Source: Alphaproteobacteria bacterium
Lineage (GTDB): Bacteria; Pseudomonadota; Alphaproteobacteria; Thalassobaculales; Thalassobaculaceae
Direction: 5' to 3'
Length of the DNA stretch: 64,000 nt
Assembly: GCA_022822665.1 (NCBI GenBank)
Contig: JAJEAR010000064.1
Location: forward strand, 1-64,000
Made by a program: the position numbers and the translations under genes. Under the pieces are notes generated by a model. It was given only the letters and a program-made list of their open reading frames with translations. It ran no database searches and had not been told where the DNA came from. Positions 1-6,910 of this stretch are shown here, piece by piece (positions within the stretch are counted from its first letter, which is position 1; each line of letters starts with the position of its first letter).

Positions 1-2
1 TC

Positions 3-124
3 GCACCACTGCTCGATGAACTCAATGCCACCGAAACCATCTACCCGGGCACCGATCTCAGGATGGTCTACACGAGCTCCGCCACCGTCGAGAACCCGAA
101 ATCTGCGTCATCGCAAATTGGATG
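3..124 (+). CDS. C-terminal end of a possible ABC solute-binding protein (partial)
   Basis: An open frame enters from the left edge and stops at a TGA at 122-124, giving about 39 residues. The segment ELNATETIYPG resembles the C-terminal part of periplasmic polyamine/spermidine-type binding proteins, which often carry an 'NPTIYP' stretch near the end. No upstream sequence is available to test this, so the family call is a weak inference. It could equally be the tail of an unrelated protein. The frame is co-directional with the aldolase gene 425 bp downstream, but the gap is too long to assume an operon. Confidence 0.3.
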
Positions 125-548
125 AGCTCAGGAAGTCTGAATTTGCTGAGCGGTCCGTACTATTATAGCCGCGATCAGCGGGTTGACCCAGGCCTCTTGT
201 GGGAGAGGCTGGGGTTTGGGTTGTCCGTATCGATTTGGTCCGATATGGAGGATAAAGCGAGTTGGCTGTGGAGGCGATGCGGAGAGCCAACGCCACTTGG
301 CCGAACAGCCCTGTGCCTGCCAGGCCGACAACAGTGAGAGCATGGTCCTGCTATCGCTGTCCTCACGAGCGATGTAACCGAATGGGGCTCCCGCGGTCTC
401 AGTATGCGAGTTGGACATCGCCTGGGTCCGCCTGACCCTGGACACTCCGTGCTGGACCCACCCGCCCTGTGTCAATCGCTCTGGCCCGCTCATGGCAAGC
501 GCGGGTAGACTGGCATTCCGCTCGCCTGAAACCACCTGAGGACCCGTC
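125..548. other. Intergenic stretch without a recognisable gene
   Basis: About 420 bp between the left-edge gene and the aldolase. Overlapping open frames exist on both strands, but none shows a family motif or a convincing ribosome site. I see no hairpin with a T-tract and no tRNA. The composition is slightly less GC-rich than the flanks. Confidence 0.5.
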
Positions 549-1307
549 ATGCGAAACCCACTGCGACAACGTCTCGACTCGGGCTCCGTCTGCGCCGGCA
601 TCCTGACCGCCATGCCCAGCGTCACCATGGCGCAGACCCTTTCGCGCATGGGCTTTGACTGGATGTTCATAGACATGGAGCACGGCCCGATCGACATCGA
701 GTCGTGTCACCACATGATCGCAGCGACCGCCGGCACCGAGTGCGCGCCCGTGGTCCGGGTCATGGAGCCCCGGATCAGCTACACCAAGCCCGTCCTCGAC
801 TCCGGGGCCATGGGACTGGTCTTCCCCATGATCAATACCCGCGAGGCGGCCGAGGATGCTGTCCGCGCCGTTCGCTATCCCCCCGAAGGCGAGCGCGGCT
901 GGGGGCCGTTCTACGCTCCCATGCGGTGGGGGAACGGCGATGCCATGGAGTACTACCGGGCATCTGGCGACATCGTGATCATTGCCCTCATCGAACACGC
1001 GGAAGCTGTCGCCAACATCCAGGAGATTCTCGAGGTCCCGGGTATCGACGTTTTCCTGATCGCGCCCATGGACCTCGCCGCGAGCATGGGTCATGTCGGC
1101 AACCGCGACCACCCCGACGTTCAGGCGAGCATCTCGGTGGCGGAAGACGCAATCCGTACGGCGGGCCGGAAAATGGGAGGCCTGTGCCTGTCCGCGGAGG
1201 AGGGAAACGAGAAGATCGCAAGGGGTTACAACGTGGTCCTGATGGGTTTCGACCTGTTGCTGCTCCAGATCGGCGCCCAGTCCATGCTGGACGGCCTGAA
1301 GCGCTGA
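549..1307 (+). CDS. HpcH/HpaI aldolase family protein
   Basis: A 252-residue class II (metal-dependent) pyruvate aldolase of the family that cleaves 4-hydroxy-2-oxoheptanedioate or 2-dehydro-3-deoxyglucarate into pyruvate plus an aldehyde, in the cytoplasm. Motifs in order: FIDMEHGPI at about 40-48 with the catalytic His45, Arg70 for pyruvate binding, GAMGLVFPMI at 86-95, the YPPEGERGWGP loop at 110-120, and the metal ligands Glu149 (ALIEH) and Asp175 (APMDLA). Length and order match the family. The true aldehyde substrate cannot be read from sequence. It stands alone, convergent with moaA. The ATG follows a weak purine stretch (CCTGAGGACCC). Confidence 0.9.
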   Translation: MRNPLRQRLDSGSVCAGILTAMPSVTMAQTLSRMGFDWMFIDMEHGPIDIESCHHMIAATAGTECAPVVRVMEPRISYTKPVLDSGAMGLVFPMINTREAAEDAVRAVRYPPEGERGWGPFYAPMRWGNGDAMEYYRASGDIVIIALIEHAEAVANIQEILEVPGIDVFLIAPMDLAASMGHVGNRDHPDVQASISVAEDAIRTAGRKMGGLCLSAEEGNEKIARGYNVVLMGFDLLLLQIGAQSMLDGLKR

Positions 1308-1413
1308 TCCGGCACGGCGCCACGTCCTCCCGGCCCGCCCGCGTCGGTCCGGCCCAGGCCGGCGTCGCTCACCGAGGGGTCAGGCGCGCTGCATCCCGCT
1401 GATCATGTCCCGG

Positions 1414-1441
1414 ACACCGGCGGAAGCTCATCCGCCGGTGT
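1414..1441. terminator. Perfect 10-bp inverted repeat between two convergent genes
   Basis: Arms ACACCGGCGG (1414-1423) and CCGCCGGTGT (1432-1441) are exact complements around an 8-nt loop. The repeat overlaps the last codons and stop of moaA and lies about 110 bp past the aldolase stop. There is no T-run on either strand, so it may act as an RNA 3'-end stabiliser or a weak bidirectional terminator rather than a classical intrinsic terminator. Confidence 0.45.
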
Positions 1442-2429
1442 GGCTCATGTGACGGGAAACCGAAGGGCCTCGACGCCGTCTGTCGATCACGAAATCATGG
1501 CCCTTGGGCTTGCGCGCGATCGCCTCGTCGATCGCCTCCATCACCGCCTCATCGCTTTCCGAGCGTCTCAGGGGAGTACGCAGGTCGGCGGCATCCTCCT
1601 GCCCGAGGCACATGTAGAGTGTCCCGGTACAGGTCAGGCGTACCCGGTTGCAGCTCTCGCAGAAGTTGTGCGTAAGCGGCGTGATGAAACCGAGCCGCCG
1701 GCCGGTTTCCTCCACCCTGACATACCGTGCGGGCCCGCCGGTCTTGTAGTCGATGTCGGTCAGGGTAAACCGCTTTTCGAGCTCGGCGCGGACCATTGAG
1801 ACCGGCAGGTACTGGTCGATCCGCATCTCCCCGCCGATATCACCCATCGGCATGACCTCGATGATGGTCATGTCCCAGGAACGATCGCCCGCCCACTGCA
1901 GCATGTCGCCCAGCTCGTGGTCGTTCACACCGCGCAGGGCGACCACGTTGAGCTTGATTTCGAGACCGGCAGCGGCCGCCGCATCCAGGCCGCGCATAAC
2001 CTGTTCGAGCCGGCCCCACCGCGTGATCCTGTGAAATTTCTCCGCATCCAGGGTATCGATCGACACGTTCACCCGGCGAACGCCGCAGTCGCGAAGCTCG
2101 TCTGCGAACCTGTGCAGCTGGCTGCCATTGGTGGTGACCGTCAGTTCCTCCAGCTGGCCGGAGTCGAGATGGCGGGACAGCCCCCGGAACAGGCTCATAA
2201 CGTTCTTGCGGACCAGCGGCTCACCGCCGGTCAGCCTGAGCTTCTTCACGCCCAGCCTGATGAAGACACTGCACAGCCGATCCAGTTCCTCCAGCGACAG
2301 CACGTCACGCTTGGGAAGAAAGGTCATGTCTTCCGACATGCAGTAAACGCACCGGAAGTCGCAGCGGTCGGTCACCGACACACGCAGGTAGGTGATATGG
2401 CGTCCGAACGGGTCAATCATGCGGGTCAT
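1428..2429 (-). CDS. moaA: GTP 3',8-cyclase MoaA (molybdenum cofactor biosynthesis)
   Basis: Radical-SAM enzyme that converts GTP to (8S)-3',8-cyclo-7,8-dihydroguanosine 5'-triphosphate, the first step of molybdopterin synthesis. The N-terminal CDFRCVYC (Cys23, Cys27, Cys30) binds the SAM cluster. A second cysteine set, [11 protein letters not shown]...C, binds the substrate-side 4Fe-4S cluster. The protein ends in Gly-Gly (SHTGG), needed for activation of MoaA. The reading frame is open further upstream, but the family N-terminus ([19 protein letters not shown]) begins at the ATGs at 2429/2420, giving 333 residues, the usual length. No other moa gene lies beside it. Confidence 0.95.
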   Translation of the reverse strand: MTRMIDPFGRHITYLRVSVTDRCDFRCVYCMSEDMTFLPKRDVLSLEELDRLCSVFIRLGVKKLRLTGGEPLVRKNVMSLFRGLSRHLDSGQLEELTVTTNGSQLHRFADELRDCGVRRVNVSIDTLDAEKFHRITRWGRLEQVMRGLDAAAAAGLEIKLNVVALRGVNDHELGDMLQWAGDRSWDMTIIEVMPMGDIGGEMRIDQYLPVSMVRAELEKRFTLTDIDYKTGGPARYVRVEETGRRLGFITPLTHNFCESCNRVRLTCTGTLYMCLGQEDAADLRTPLRRSESDEAVMEAIDEAIARKPKGHDFVIDRRRRGPSVSRHMSHTGG

Positions 2430-2921
2430 CCTGGAAAGCGTTGTGCACGTCCGTATATAGCGCTCTGCCACTATACCGACGCGGCCGGGGAGCGGCAAGG
2501 GCAGGTGCGGTGTGAGACAGCCGCCACGCGGGGCATGGAGACTGGCAACCCGTCCGTGCAACCGCCAGGCACCGAAACCCCGGTCTTGACGGCGGCATGC
2601 AGCCCCCGCGGCGATCGGGCATGACCGCTCCCGCCCTTTCAATCTTCGAACCCGGCCCGGTGTTTGCCCGGCGTGTCCCCGGGTGTTTCCCGACGGGGTG
2701 GCCCGGACACTGTCGGAGGGGAAGCTCCAGGGGGTTGAAGCAGGCAGATATGGCGCCCTGCACGGTGGTCCGCGACGAGCAAACGATCTCCGCCGTGAAA
2801 ACGCGCAGAGCAACAGTGAAGTGCCCGATGCTGCTGATGGACGGTGCGTACGTTGAAAGGGTGATCCCTCCGGAGCGTGTTATGATTGCCGGCGGTTTCG
2901 GGACTGGATGGTGCTCCCGCA
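2430..2921. other. Intergenic region between divergent moaA and the nucleotidyltransferase gene
   Basis: About 490 bp. It should hold the promoters of both divergent genes. I see an AT-richer patch around 2450-2475 (tatatagcgctc, actatacc) that could supply a -10 element for moaA, but no clear -35 partner. I see no molybdenum-cofactor riboswitch fold that I could support by eye. Confidence 0.4.
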
Positions 2922-3839
2922 ATGGACAGCGCAGCCGAGGAGGAGGTGCTTGGCCGGCTGGGCTGCGTGACCGCACGGCTGTTCGGGGTGCTGTCCGGAT
3001 TTATCCCGTCCGAGTCCCTTTCGTTCGGACGTGGCACGGTTCTGGCAGCCCGGTGGAACCACCGCCGTTCCCTGGACGTGGACCTGTTCTGCGAGCCGGC
3101 GGCCTATGACGCACTGGGCCCGGCCGGCCGGGCACGGCTCGAAGCCGCGATCAAGACGATCCCGGGCTGCGCGGAAGAGCCTACCTGGTGCGATTCCATC
3201 GCGACCTACGCCGAGATCGACGGCCTGGAGGCGACCCTGTTGCCCAGGACCGTCGGTATCGGCTCTGTCTGCACCACCAGGCTGGCCGGTACCCGGCTCG
3301 TACTGCAGTCGAACGCCCAGATCCTGTACGCCAAGATTTCGAGGCGGATGTATGCCGGCGGCGAGATTGCCGCGCGCGATGCTTATGACCTTGTGTGCGC
3401 GCAACACTTCGATCCATCGGCGCTTCAGTTCGCTCTTGCCTGCGTCGATCCCTGGGAGATCCATGTCGTTCGGGAGATCATTCGCATGATGCCAGCGGAA
3501 CGACTGATCGATGACAGCGTCAAACCGCTCATCGATCCCTGTTTCCGGTGGACCGCAGCGGAGTTGAGGGGCGCCGTACTGGAGGCACTTGATCTCTGCC
3601 CCAGGCCCATCCGGACACGGCGCCACCGCAGAGCGATGGCGGCTTCGAGAAGCCGGGACAATGAGGCGCCGGGACGGCCATCCCGACCAGGTGGACCTGC
3701 GCGCTGCGGATTCATTCGCGGAACATACGCGCCTTTGCAGCCATCTCTTTCCGGAGCCTCTGCCGGAGGCGGAGGCCATCGCGCGCCGGATCGCGCGCAA
3801 GCACTGCGCTGGCATGTCCGGGCCGCATCCCACAGGTGA
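2922..3839 (+). CDS. AbiEii/AbiGii-type nucleotidyltransferase-like protein
   Basis: Nucleotidyltransferase-fold protein resembling the toxin halves of type IV AbiE/AbiG-like systems. The diagnostic stretch is FGRGTVLAARWNHRRSLDVDLF near the N-terminus, matching the family 'GGTALALRxxHRxSxDxDLF' pattern, with the DxD acidic pair (VDLF context). A later segment, LYAKISRRMYAGGE...RDAYDL, matches the second conserved block (K...R.x.RDxYDL). No antitoxin-like partner is next to it. The ATG at 2922 is used; another in-frame ATG lies at 2886. The last ~80 residues are Arg/Gly-rich and non-family-like, which suggests that the original C-terminus has been changed by frameshift or read-through. Function as a toxin is inferred, not shown. 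Confidence 0.6.
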   Translation: MDSAAEEEVLGRLGCVTARLFGVLSGFIPSESLSFGRGTVLAARWNHRRSLDVDLFCEPAAYDALGPAGRARLEAAIKTIPGCAEEPTWCDSIATYAEIDGLEATLLPRTVGIGSVCTTRLAGTRLVLQSNAQILYAKISRRMYAGGEIAARDAYDLVCAQHFDPSALQFALACVDPWEIHVVREIIRMMPAERLIDDSVKPLIDPCFRWTAAELRGAVLEALDLCPRPIRTRRHRRAMAASRSRDNEAPGRPSRPGGPARCGFIRGTYAPLQPSLSGASAGGGGHRAPDRAQALRWHVRAASHR

Positions 3840-4050
3840 CGACATTCTCGCGGCTCTGTCCCGCCCGCCGGACACGGACTGCGGTGACAGCGGGGCGGTC
3901 TCGTGGATGCTCTCGACCATCCATCCACATGAATGCGCGGTTCTCGTGACGTGTTGCGGGGTGCGGGTCGAGGACCTTGCTCACCACGTGCGGACCCGGG
4001 GCCAGAAGCGACCGGCGATCCTACGCTTCCTCAACCAGTTCGCCATTTGA
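3661..4050 (+). CDS. Hypothetical protein overlapping the 3' end of the nucleotidyltransferase gene
   Basis: A 129-residue frame that begins inside the 3' end of the AbiEii-like gene in a different frame. Its amino-acid composition looks more protein-like (helical segments such as PEAEAIARRIARKHCAG and a terminal RPAILRFLNQFAI) than the Arg-rich tail it overlaps. No family is recognised. It may be a small separate gene or the displaced C-terminal part of a larger protein after a frameshift. Low confidence. Confidence 0.25.
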   Translation: MRRRDGHPDQVDLRAADSFAEHTRLCSHLFPEPLPEAEAIARRIARKHCAGMSGPHPTGDDILAALSRPPDTDCGDSGAVSWMLSTIHPHECAVLVTCCGVRVEDLAHHVRTRGQKRPAILRFLNQFAI

Positions 4051-4090
4051 GGCGCTGAAAAGCCCACACCACCCGGCACCGGCGTAGCGT

Positions 4091-4161
4091 GCGAGGCGTG
4101 GCAGCACTGACGTGCCAGCAGCACTTCGCGCGAGGTGCGGCAGCACGGACATGGCAGCGGC
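4091..4161. repeat. Imperfect 32-bp direct repeat
   Basis: Two copies, 4091-4122 and 4130-4161, share 26 of 32 positions (both begin GCGAGG and contain GGCAGCAC). They lie past the decayed 3' end of the pseudogene on the minus strand. No function is suggested. Confidence 0.4.
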
Positions 4162-4300
4162 GCGTCGAGACCCGGCAATCTGGATCGTGTCCCACCAGAT
4201 GGTGGCGGAAGGTAAAGGGCTGCAGCGACTTCGGCGGGCTCGTCACGACGGATCCGTCGGATCGCCCAAGAGCAAGGGCGGCAGCCGCGTTCAGTCGTTC

Positions 4301-5070
4301 AAACCGTTCCGGAGCAGGCACCTTGACGGGGATTCCGGTCCCGTGAAGGACAAGCGCTACGATCTCCCGGTACAGGAGAAAGTCGAGGAACCGCAGCGGT
4401 CGGGCGTCGCCTTCCAGAGTGGGAGGATGCACGGGCCGATCCCGAGGCGGGCCGCGCATGGGGGCGAGCACGTCCACGACGAACCTTTCCACGCTCCCGC
4501 TCCGGATCGCGTACCGAAGGGTCCGGCTTGGATCAAAGGGCGATTGGACGGCCTCGAATGCGGGATCAACGCTATTCAGAACCGACAGGAGGTCCGGCTC
4601 GATCCGGTCTTCCACTGCGATCGAGATGGCGGGAAACTGGCCAATATCCACGTCACCCGTGCGCGCGGCCGCACCCGGTGCCCTGAAACCGAGCATGGGC
4701 AGGTAGCACTGAAAGGCGAGGGACCCGACGACCACGGCCCGGCGCCGGCATCGGCCAGGGCGGCCAGCACGTTGCCGCTGAGGCCATCGGGAGCGGGCAT
4801 TCCTCCAGCGCGCAGGGCCCGAACCATGCCAATCCGGTCCTTCCGGGCCTCGGCGCGTTCCACCCGTGCCTCGATCCTGCGACGGATTTCAGGCGTGTCA
4901 GGACCGAAATACCTCGCCGGTGGACGATGCCCGTTCCGCGTTGCGGGATGCCAGTACCAGTACTCCCGCCCCTTAACGACGCGCTTGTGCGGCGTTCCTC
5001 CCGCATCCATGATTTCCCGGAAACTGCCCGTCCAGGCCCGGTCGGCCAGTTCCGCGTAAACCGTCTGCAT
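4301..5070 (-). pseudogene. Frameshifted GSU2403-type nucleotidyltransferase-fold protein
   Basis: Two adjoining minus-strand frames make one broken protein. The upstream frame (from ATG 5070) gives a helical N-terminal half with REYWYWHPATR, YFGPDTPEIRRRIEARVERA and a segment ending near AALADAGAG. It then fails, and the frame from about 4735 continues with VVVGSLAFQCYLPMLG, TGDVDIGQF (the GS...D-x-D nucleotidyltransferase signature) and FLDFLLYREIVALVL. The two halves are in different phases, so at least one indel has occurred near 4735. After about 4301 family-like sequence stops (expected next is a conserved HK block, absent). An intact relative would be roughly 330 residues. Called by recall of the family pattern. 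Confidence 0.6.
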
Positions 5071-5423
5071 GGCGACCGGCAGGCGTTGACAGGTCCGCAA
5101 GGAAGTACTCCTTCTCGTTGTAAACACTTTCTGATTTTGTTCACAACAAGCCCACAAGAGGTCAAGCTACGGACCTCACAGTTGACACCGGCCTGTGTCG
5201 GAACGGATGCTCGCAGCATTTACGGTTGACCCTGTCTTCGTCCGCGTTGCCAGACCATTCGCCCCGGGTGTTTCGGCACCGACTGCTTCCAGGACGAAGT
5301 ACATGATTTCGAACGCGTGATGACGGTCCGCGCCCGACATTGAACCAGGCCACCACTCTTGTCCCGGCCTGTCGCATTCGCATTTCCACGACCCCGAAAC
5401 CGTCTCCCGCGGGAGAAAGCGTC
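5071..5423. other. Intergenic region upstream of the small ribbon-helix-helix operon
   Basis: About 350 bp between the divergent pseudogene and the three-gene operon. It includes an AT-rich stretch (about 5110-5150, with tgttcacaac and gtaaacac) that may carry the old promoter of the pseudogene. It could also hold a transfer origin serving the nearby relaxase, but I see no convincing nick motif. Confidence 0.35.
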
Positions 5424-5738
5424 ATGACCATGTCCGGCGAACTGCGGCGTCGACCGCGCCAGATCGAGGCCACCGATAGTGAGTGGCAACAACTCGGTGA
5501 GCAGGCCGCTGCTGCGGGACTGACCGTGTCCGACCTCATCATGCAATCCATGCTGACGCCACCCGACCCACCGCTCCAGGGGCTGCCGCCCGCCGTGCAG
5601 TGGCGCATGGCCCGGGAGTTGGCGTTGCTGGTCAGGATCGAGGAACTCCGACTGCGCGCCCGCGGAGACATCACGGTCTGGAACGCCATCGTCGCCGAGG
5701 TCACCGCCGACCTCGACATCGAGGCGGCTCTCGGATGA
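5424..5738 (+). CDS. Small ribbon-helix-helix-like protein 1 (relaxosome accessory candidate)
   Basis: A 104-residue protein. Its N-terminal half reads IEATDSEWQQLGEQAAAAG followed by LTVSDLIMQSML, the beta-strand/helix/helix pattern seen in MobC-like plasmid mobilisation accessory proteins (x-T/S-D-xEW...A...G-L-S-V-S). The ATG at 5424 has GGGAGA seven bases upstream. The next gene overlaps its stop by ATGA, so translation is coupled. Its two downstream neighbours share the same N-terminal pattern. A role in DNA binding at a transfer origin is inferred from that pattern and from the relaxase gene nearby. Confidence 0.55.
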   Translation: MTMSGELRRRPRQIEATDSEWQQLGEQAAAAGLTVSDLIMQSMLTPPDPPLQGLPPAVQWRMARELALLVRIEELRLRARGDITVWNAIVAEVTADLDIEAALG

Positions 5739-6037
5739 ACACCTCCGTGAAACGACTTGAGATATCGGCAACCGCCGCGGAATGGGCGCGCATTGCCGAA
5801 CGGGCCGGCACCGTTCCAATCGAGCAGTTCGTTCTTGCCTGCGCCGTCGCGGACCAGTCGTCCGAAGACGGGGCTCACCGTCTGGCGCTCTCGCCGGTCG
5901 AGCAGCGTCAGCTTGCCCGGCGCGTCGAGCGAGTCGCGCAGGCGCATGACGTGCTGTTCGCGCGCCTCCCCGGCACCGATCTCCGCCTGTACGAAGCGCT
6001 GGACGTCATCTGCCGCGCGGCATGCCGGGAGCGATGA
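5735..6037 (+). CDS. Small ribbon-helix-helix-like protein 2
   Basis: A 100-residue protein starting at an ATG that overlaps the previous stop (ATGA) and ending in an ATGA overlap with the next gene. The N-terminus LEISATAAEWARIAERAG...IEQFVLACAV parallels proteins 1 and 3. A middle segment, LALSPVEQRQLARRVERV, is closely mirrored in protein 3 (LVLSPVEQAALFQSIARI), so proteins 2 and 3 look like paralogues from duplication. Function inferred as DNA-binding relaxosome accessory or regulator. Confidence 0.55.
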   Translation: MNTSVKRLEISATAAEWARIAERAGTVPIEQFVLACAVADQSSEDGAHRLALSPVEQRQLARRVERVAQAHDVLFARLPGTDLRLYEALDVICRAACRER

Positions 6038-6480
6038 ATCCCGTGCTGGTCACCCGTACCATCGAGTTCTCGGACTACCAGTGGGCCCTGGTCTGCCGGC
6101 AGGCGGAACACCGGGGCCAGTCCGTCGAGGAATACGTGATCGGGCGCGCGCTCACATCCCGTCCGTACCCGGACGAGGGATCGCACCCCCTGGTGCTGTC
6201 CCCGGTCGAACAGGCGGCATTGTTTCAGAGCATTGCCAGAATCGACGAGACGGCACTCGCCGGGTTCGAGACCGCCGAACCCTGGGTGTTTGCGCTCACG
6301 TCCCGGATCAGCTTCCTTTTCGAGGCCACCATGCTGCAGATGCTCCGCGCCGGCGCGCATCGCGAACTCTCCCTCCTGCTCGCCGACAGCCTGGGCAAGG
6401 GCCGCGCGAGCCGAATTCTGCGCGAATTCCGCGCCCGGGCCCGGGAGCGAAACTGGCTCGATCAACCACGGGGCAGGTAG
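6034..6480 (+). CDS. Small ribbon-helix-helix-like protein 3
   Basis: A 148-residue protein, third of the overlapping set. The start at 6034 gives a four-base overlap with gene 2; an in-frame ATG at 6022 would add four residues. It has IEFSDYQWALVCRQAEHRG then VEEYVIGRAL, the same strand-helix-helix layout, and LVLSPVEQAALFQ shared with protein 2. It adds a longer C-terminal helical region rich in Arg (FRARARERNW). It ends 22 bp before the convergent gene that follows the relaxase. Confidence 0.55.
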   Translation: MNPVLVTRTIEFSDYQWALVCRQAEHRGQSVEEYVIGRALTSRPYPDEGSHPLVLSPVEQAALFQSIARIDETALAGFETAEPWVFALTSRISFLFEATMLQMLRAGAHRELSLLLADSLGKGRASRILREFRARARERNWLDQPRGR

Positions 6481-6502
6481 CAGCGGCGATCCTTCAACCA
6501 CT

Positions 6503-6910
6503 TCACGCCGCAAACACCCATGTCGCCAGCGCGTGACCGACCAGGACCAGCACAAGTGCGGCCATGGCGGCGAGTCCCCCGACGACGATATCACGGAACC
6601 CAGCCGGCAGTTGCTGTTCGCCCGCGCACTGCTCCGGGCTGTGCCGTGCGATTTCCGCAGCCTTCGCACTTTCTGCCGGGGCCGTCTCACTGCCGGCCAT
6701 CATGCGCAGGTCGATCAAGTCACCGCAGGCTCCGGTTGCGGTATTGACCCAGGTCCCTGCCGTCTTGCCCTCGAGCAGGACGTGCAGCGCGCCACCGCGA
6801 CAGGGTACGCGCCAGAAGCGCCCGATCCGCCCGCCCTCGCCCGGTAACTGCCGACAGACGTCCGTGACCGTGGCAGTGAAAGTGCCCTCGCCGTCCACCC
6901 CGCACTTCAC
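6503..6910 (-). CDS. CHC2/Toprim-type zinc-domain-derived protein with C-terminal membrane anchor
   Basis: A 135-residue protein translated from a GTG that overlaps the relaxase stop by four bases, so it is coupled to the relaxase. Residues ~30-68 (RFWRVPCRGGALHVLL...GTWVNTATGACGDLIDL) resemble the primase-type domain found before Toprim regions of plasmid proteins (G-x-W-x-D/N-F/T-ATG-x-x-GD-x-x-DL). The catalytic Toprim part is absent. The last ~25 residues form one hydrophobic helix (GLAAMAALVLVLVG), suggesting a tail-anchored inner-membrane protein. The function is unknown; the architecture suggests a shortened descendant of a plasmid primase-like protein. Confidence 0.5.
   Translation of the reverse strand: MKCGVDGEGTFTATVTDVCRQLPGEGGRIGRFWRVPCRGGALHVLLEGKTAGTWVNTATGACGDLIDLRMMAGSETAPAESAKAAEIARHSPEQCAGEQQLPAGFRDIVVGGLAAMAALVLVLVGHALATWVFAA

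Noticed and set aside
2880-3920. 346-residue minus-strand open frame opposite the AbiEii-like gene
   Set aside because: Arg/Gly/Pro-rich composition, no family motifs, and antisense to a gene with clear nucleotidyltransferase motifs; a GC-rich shadow frame.
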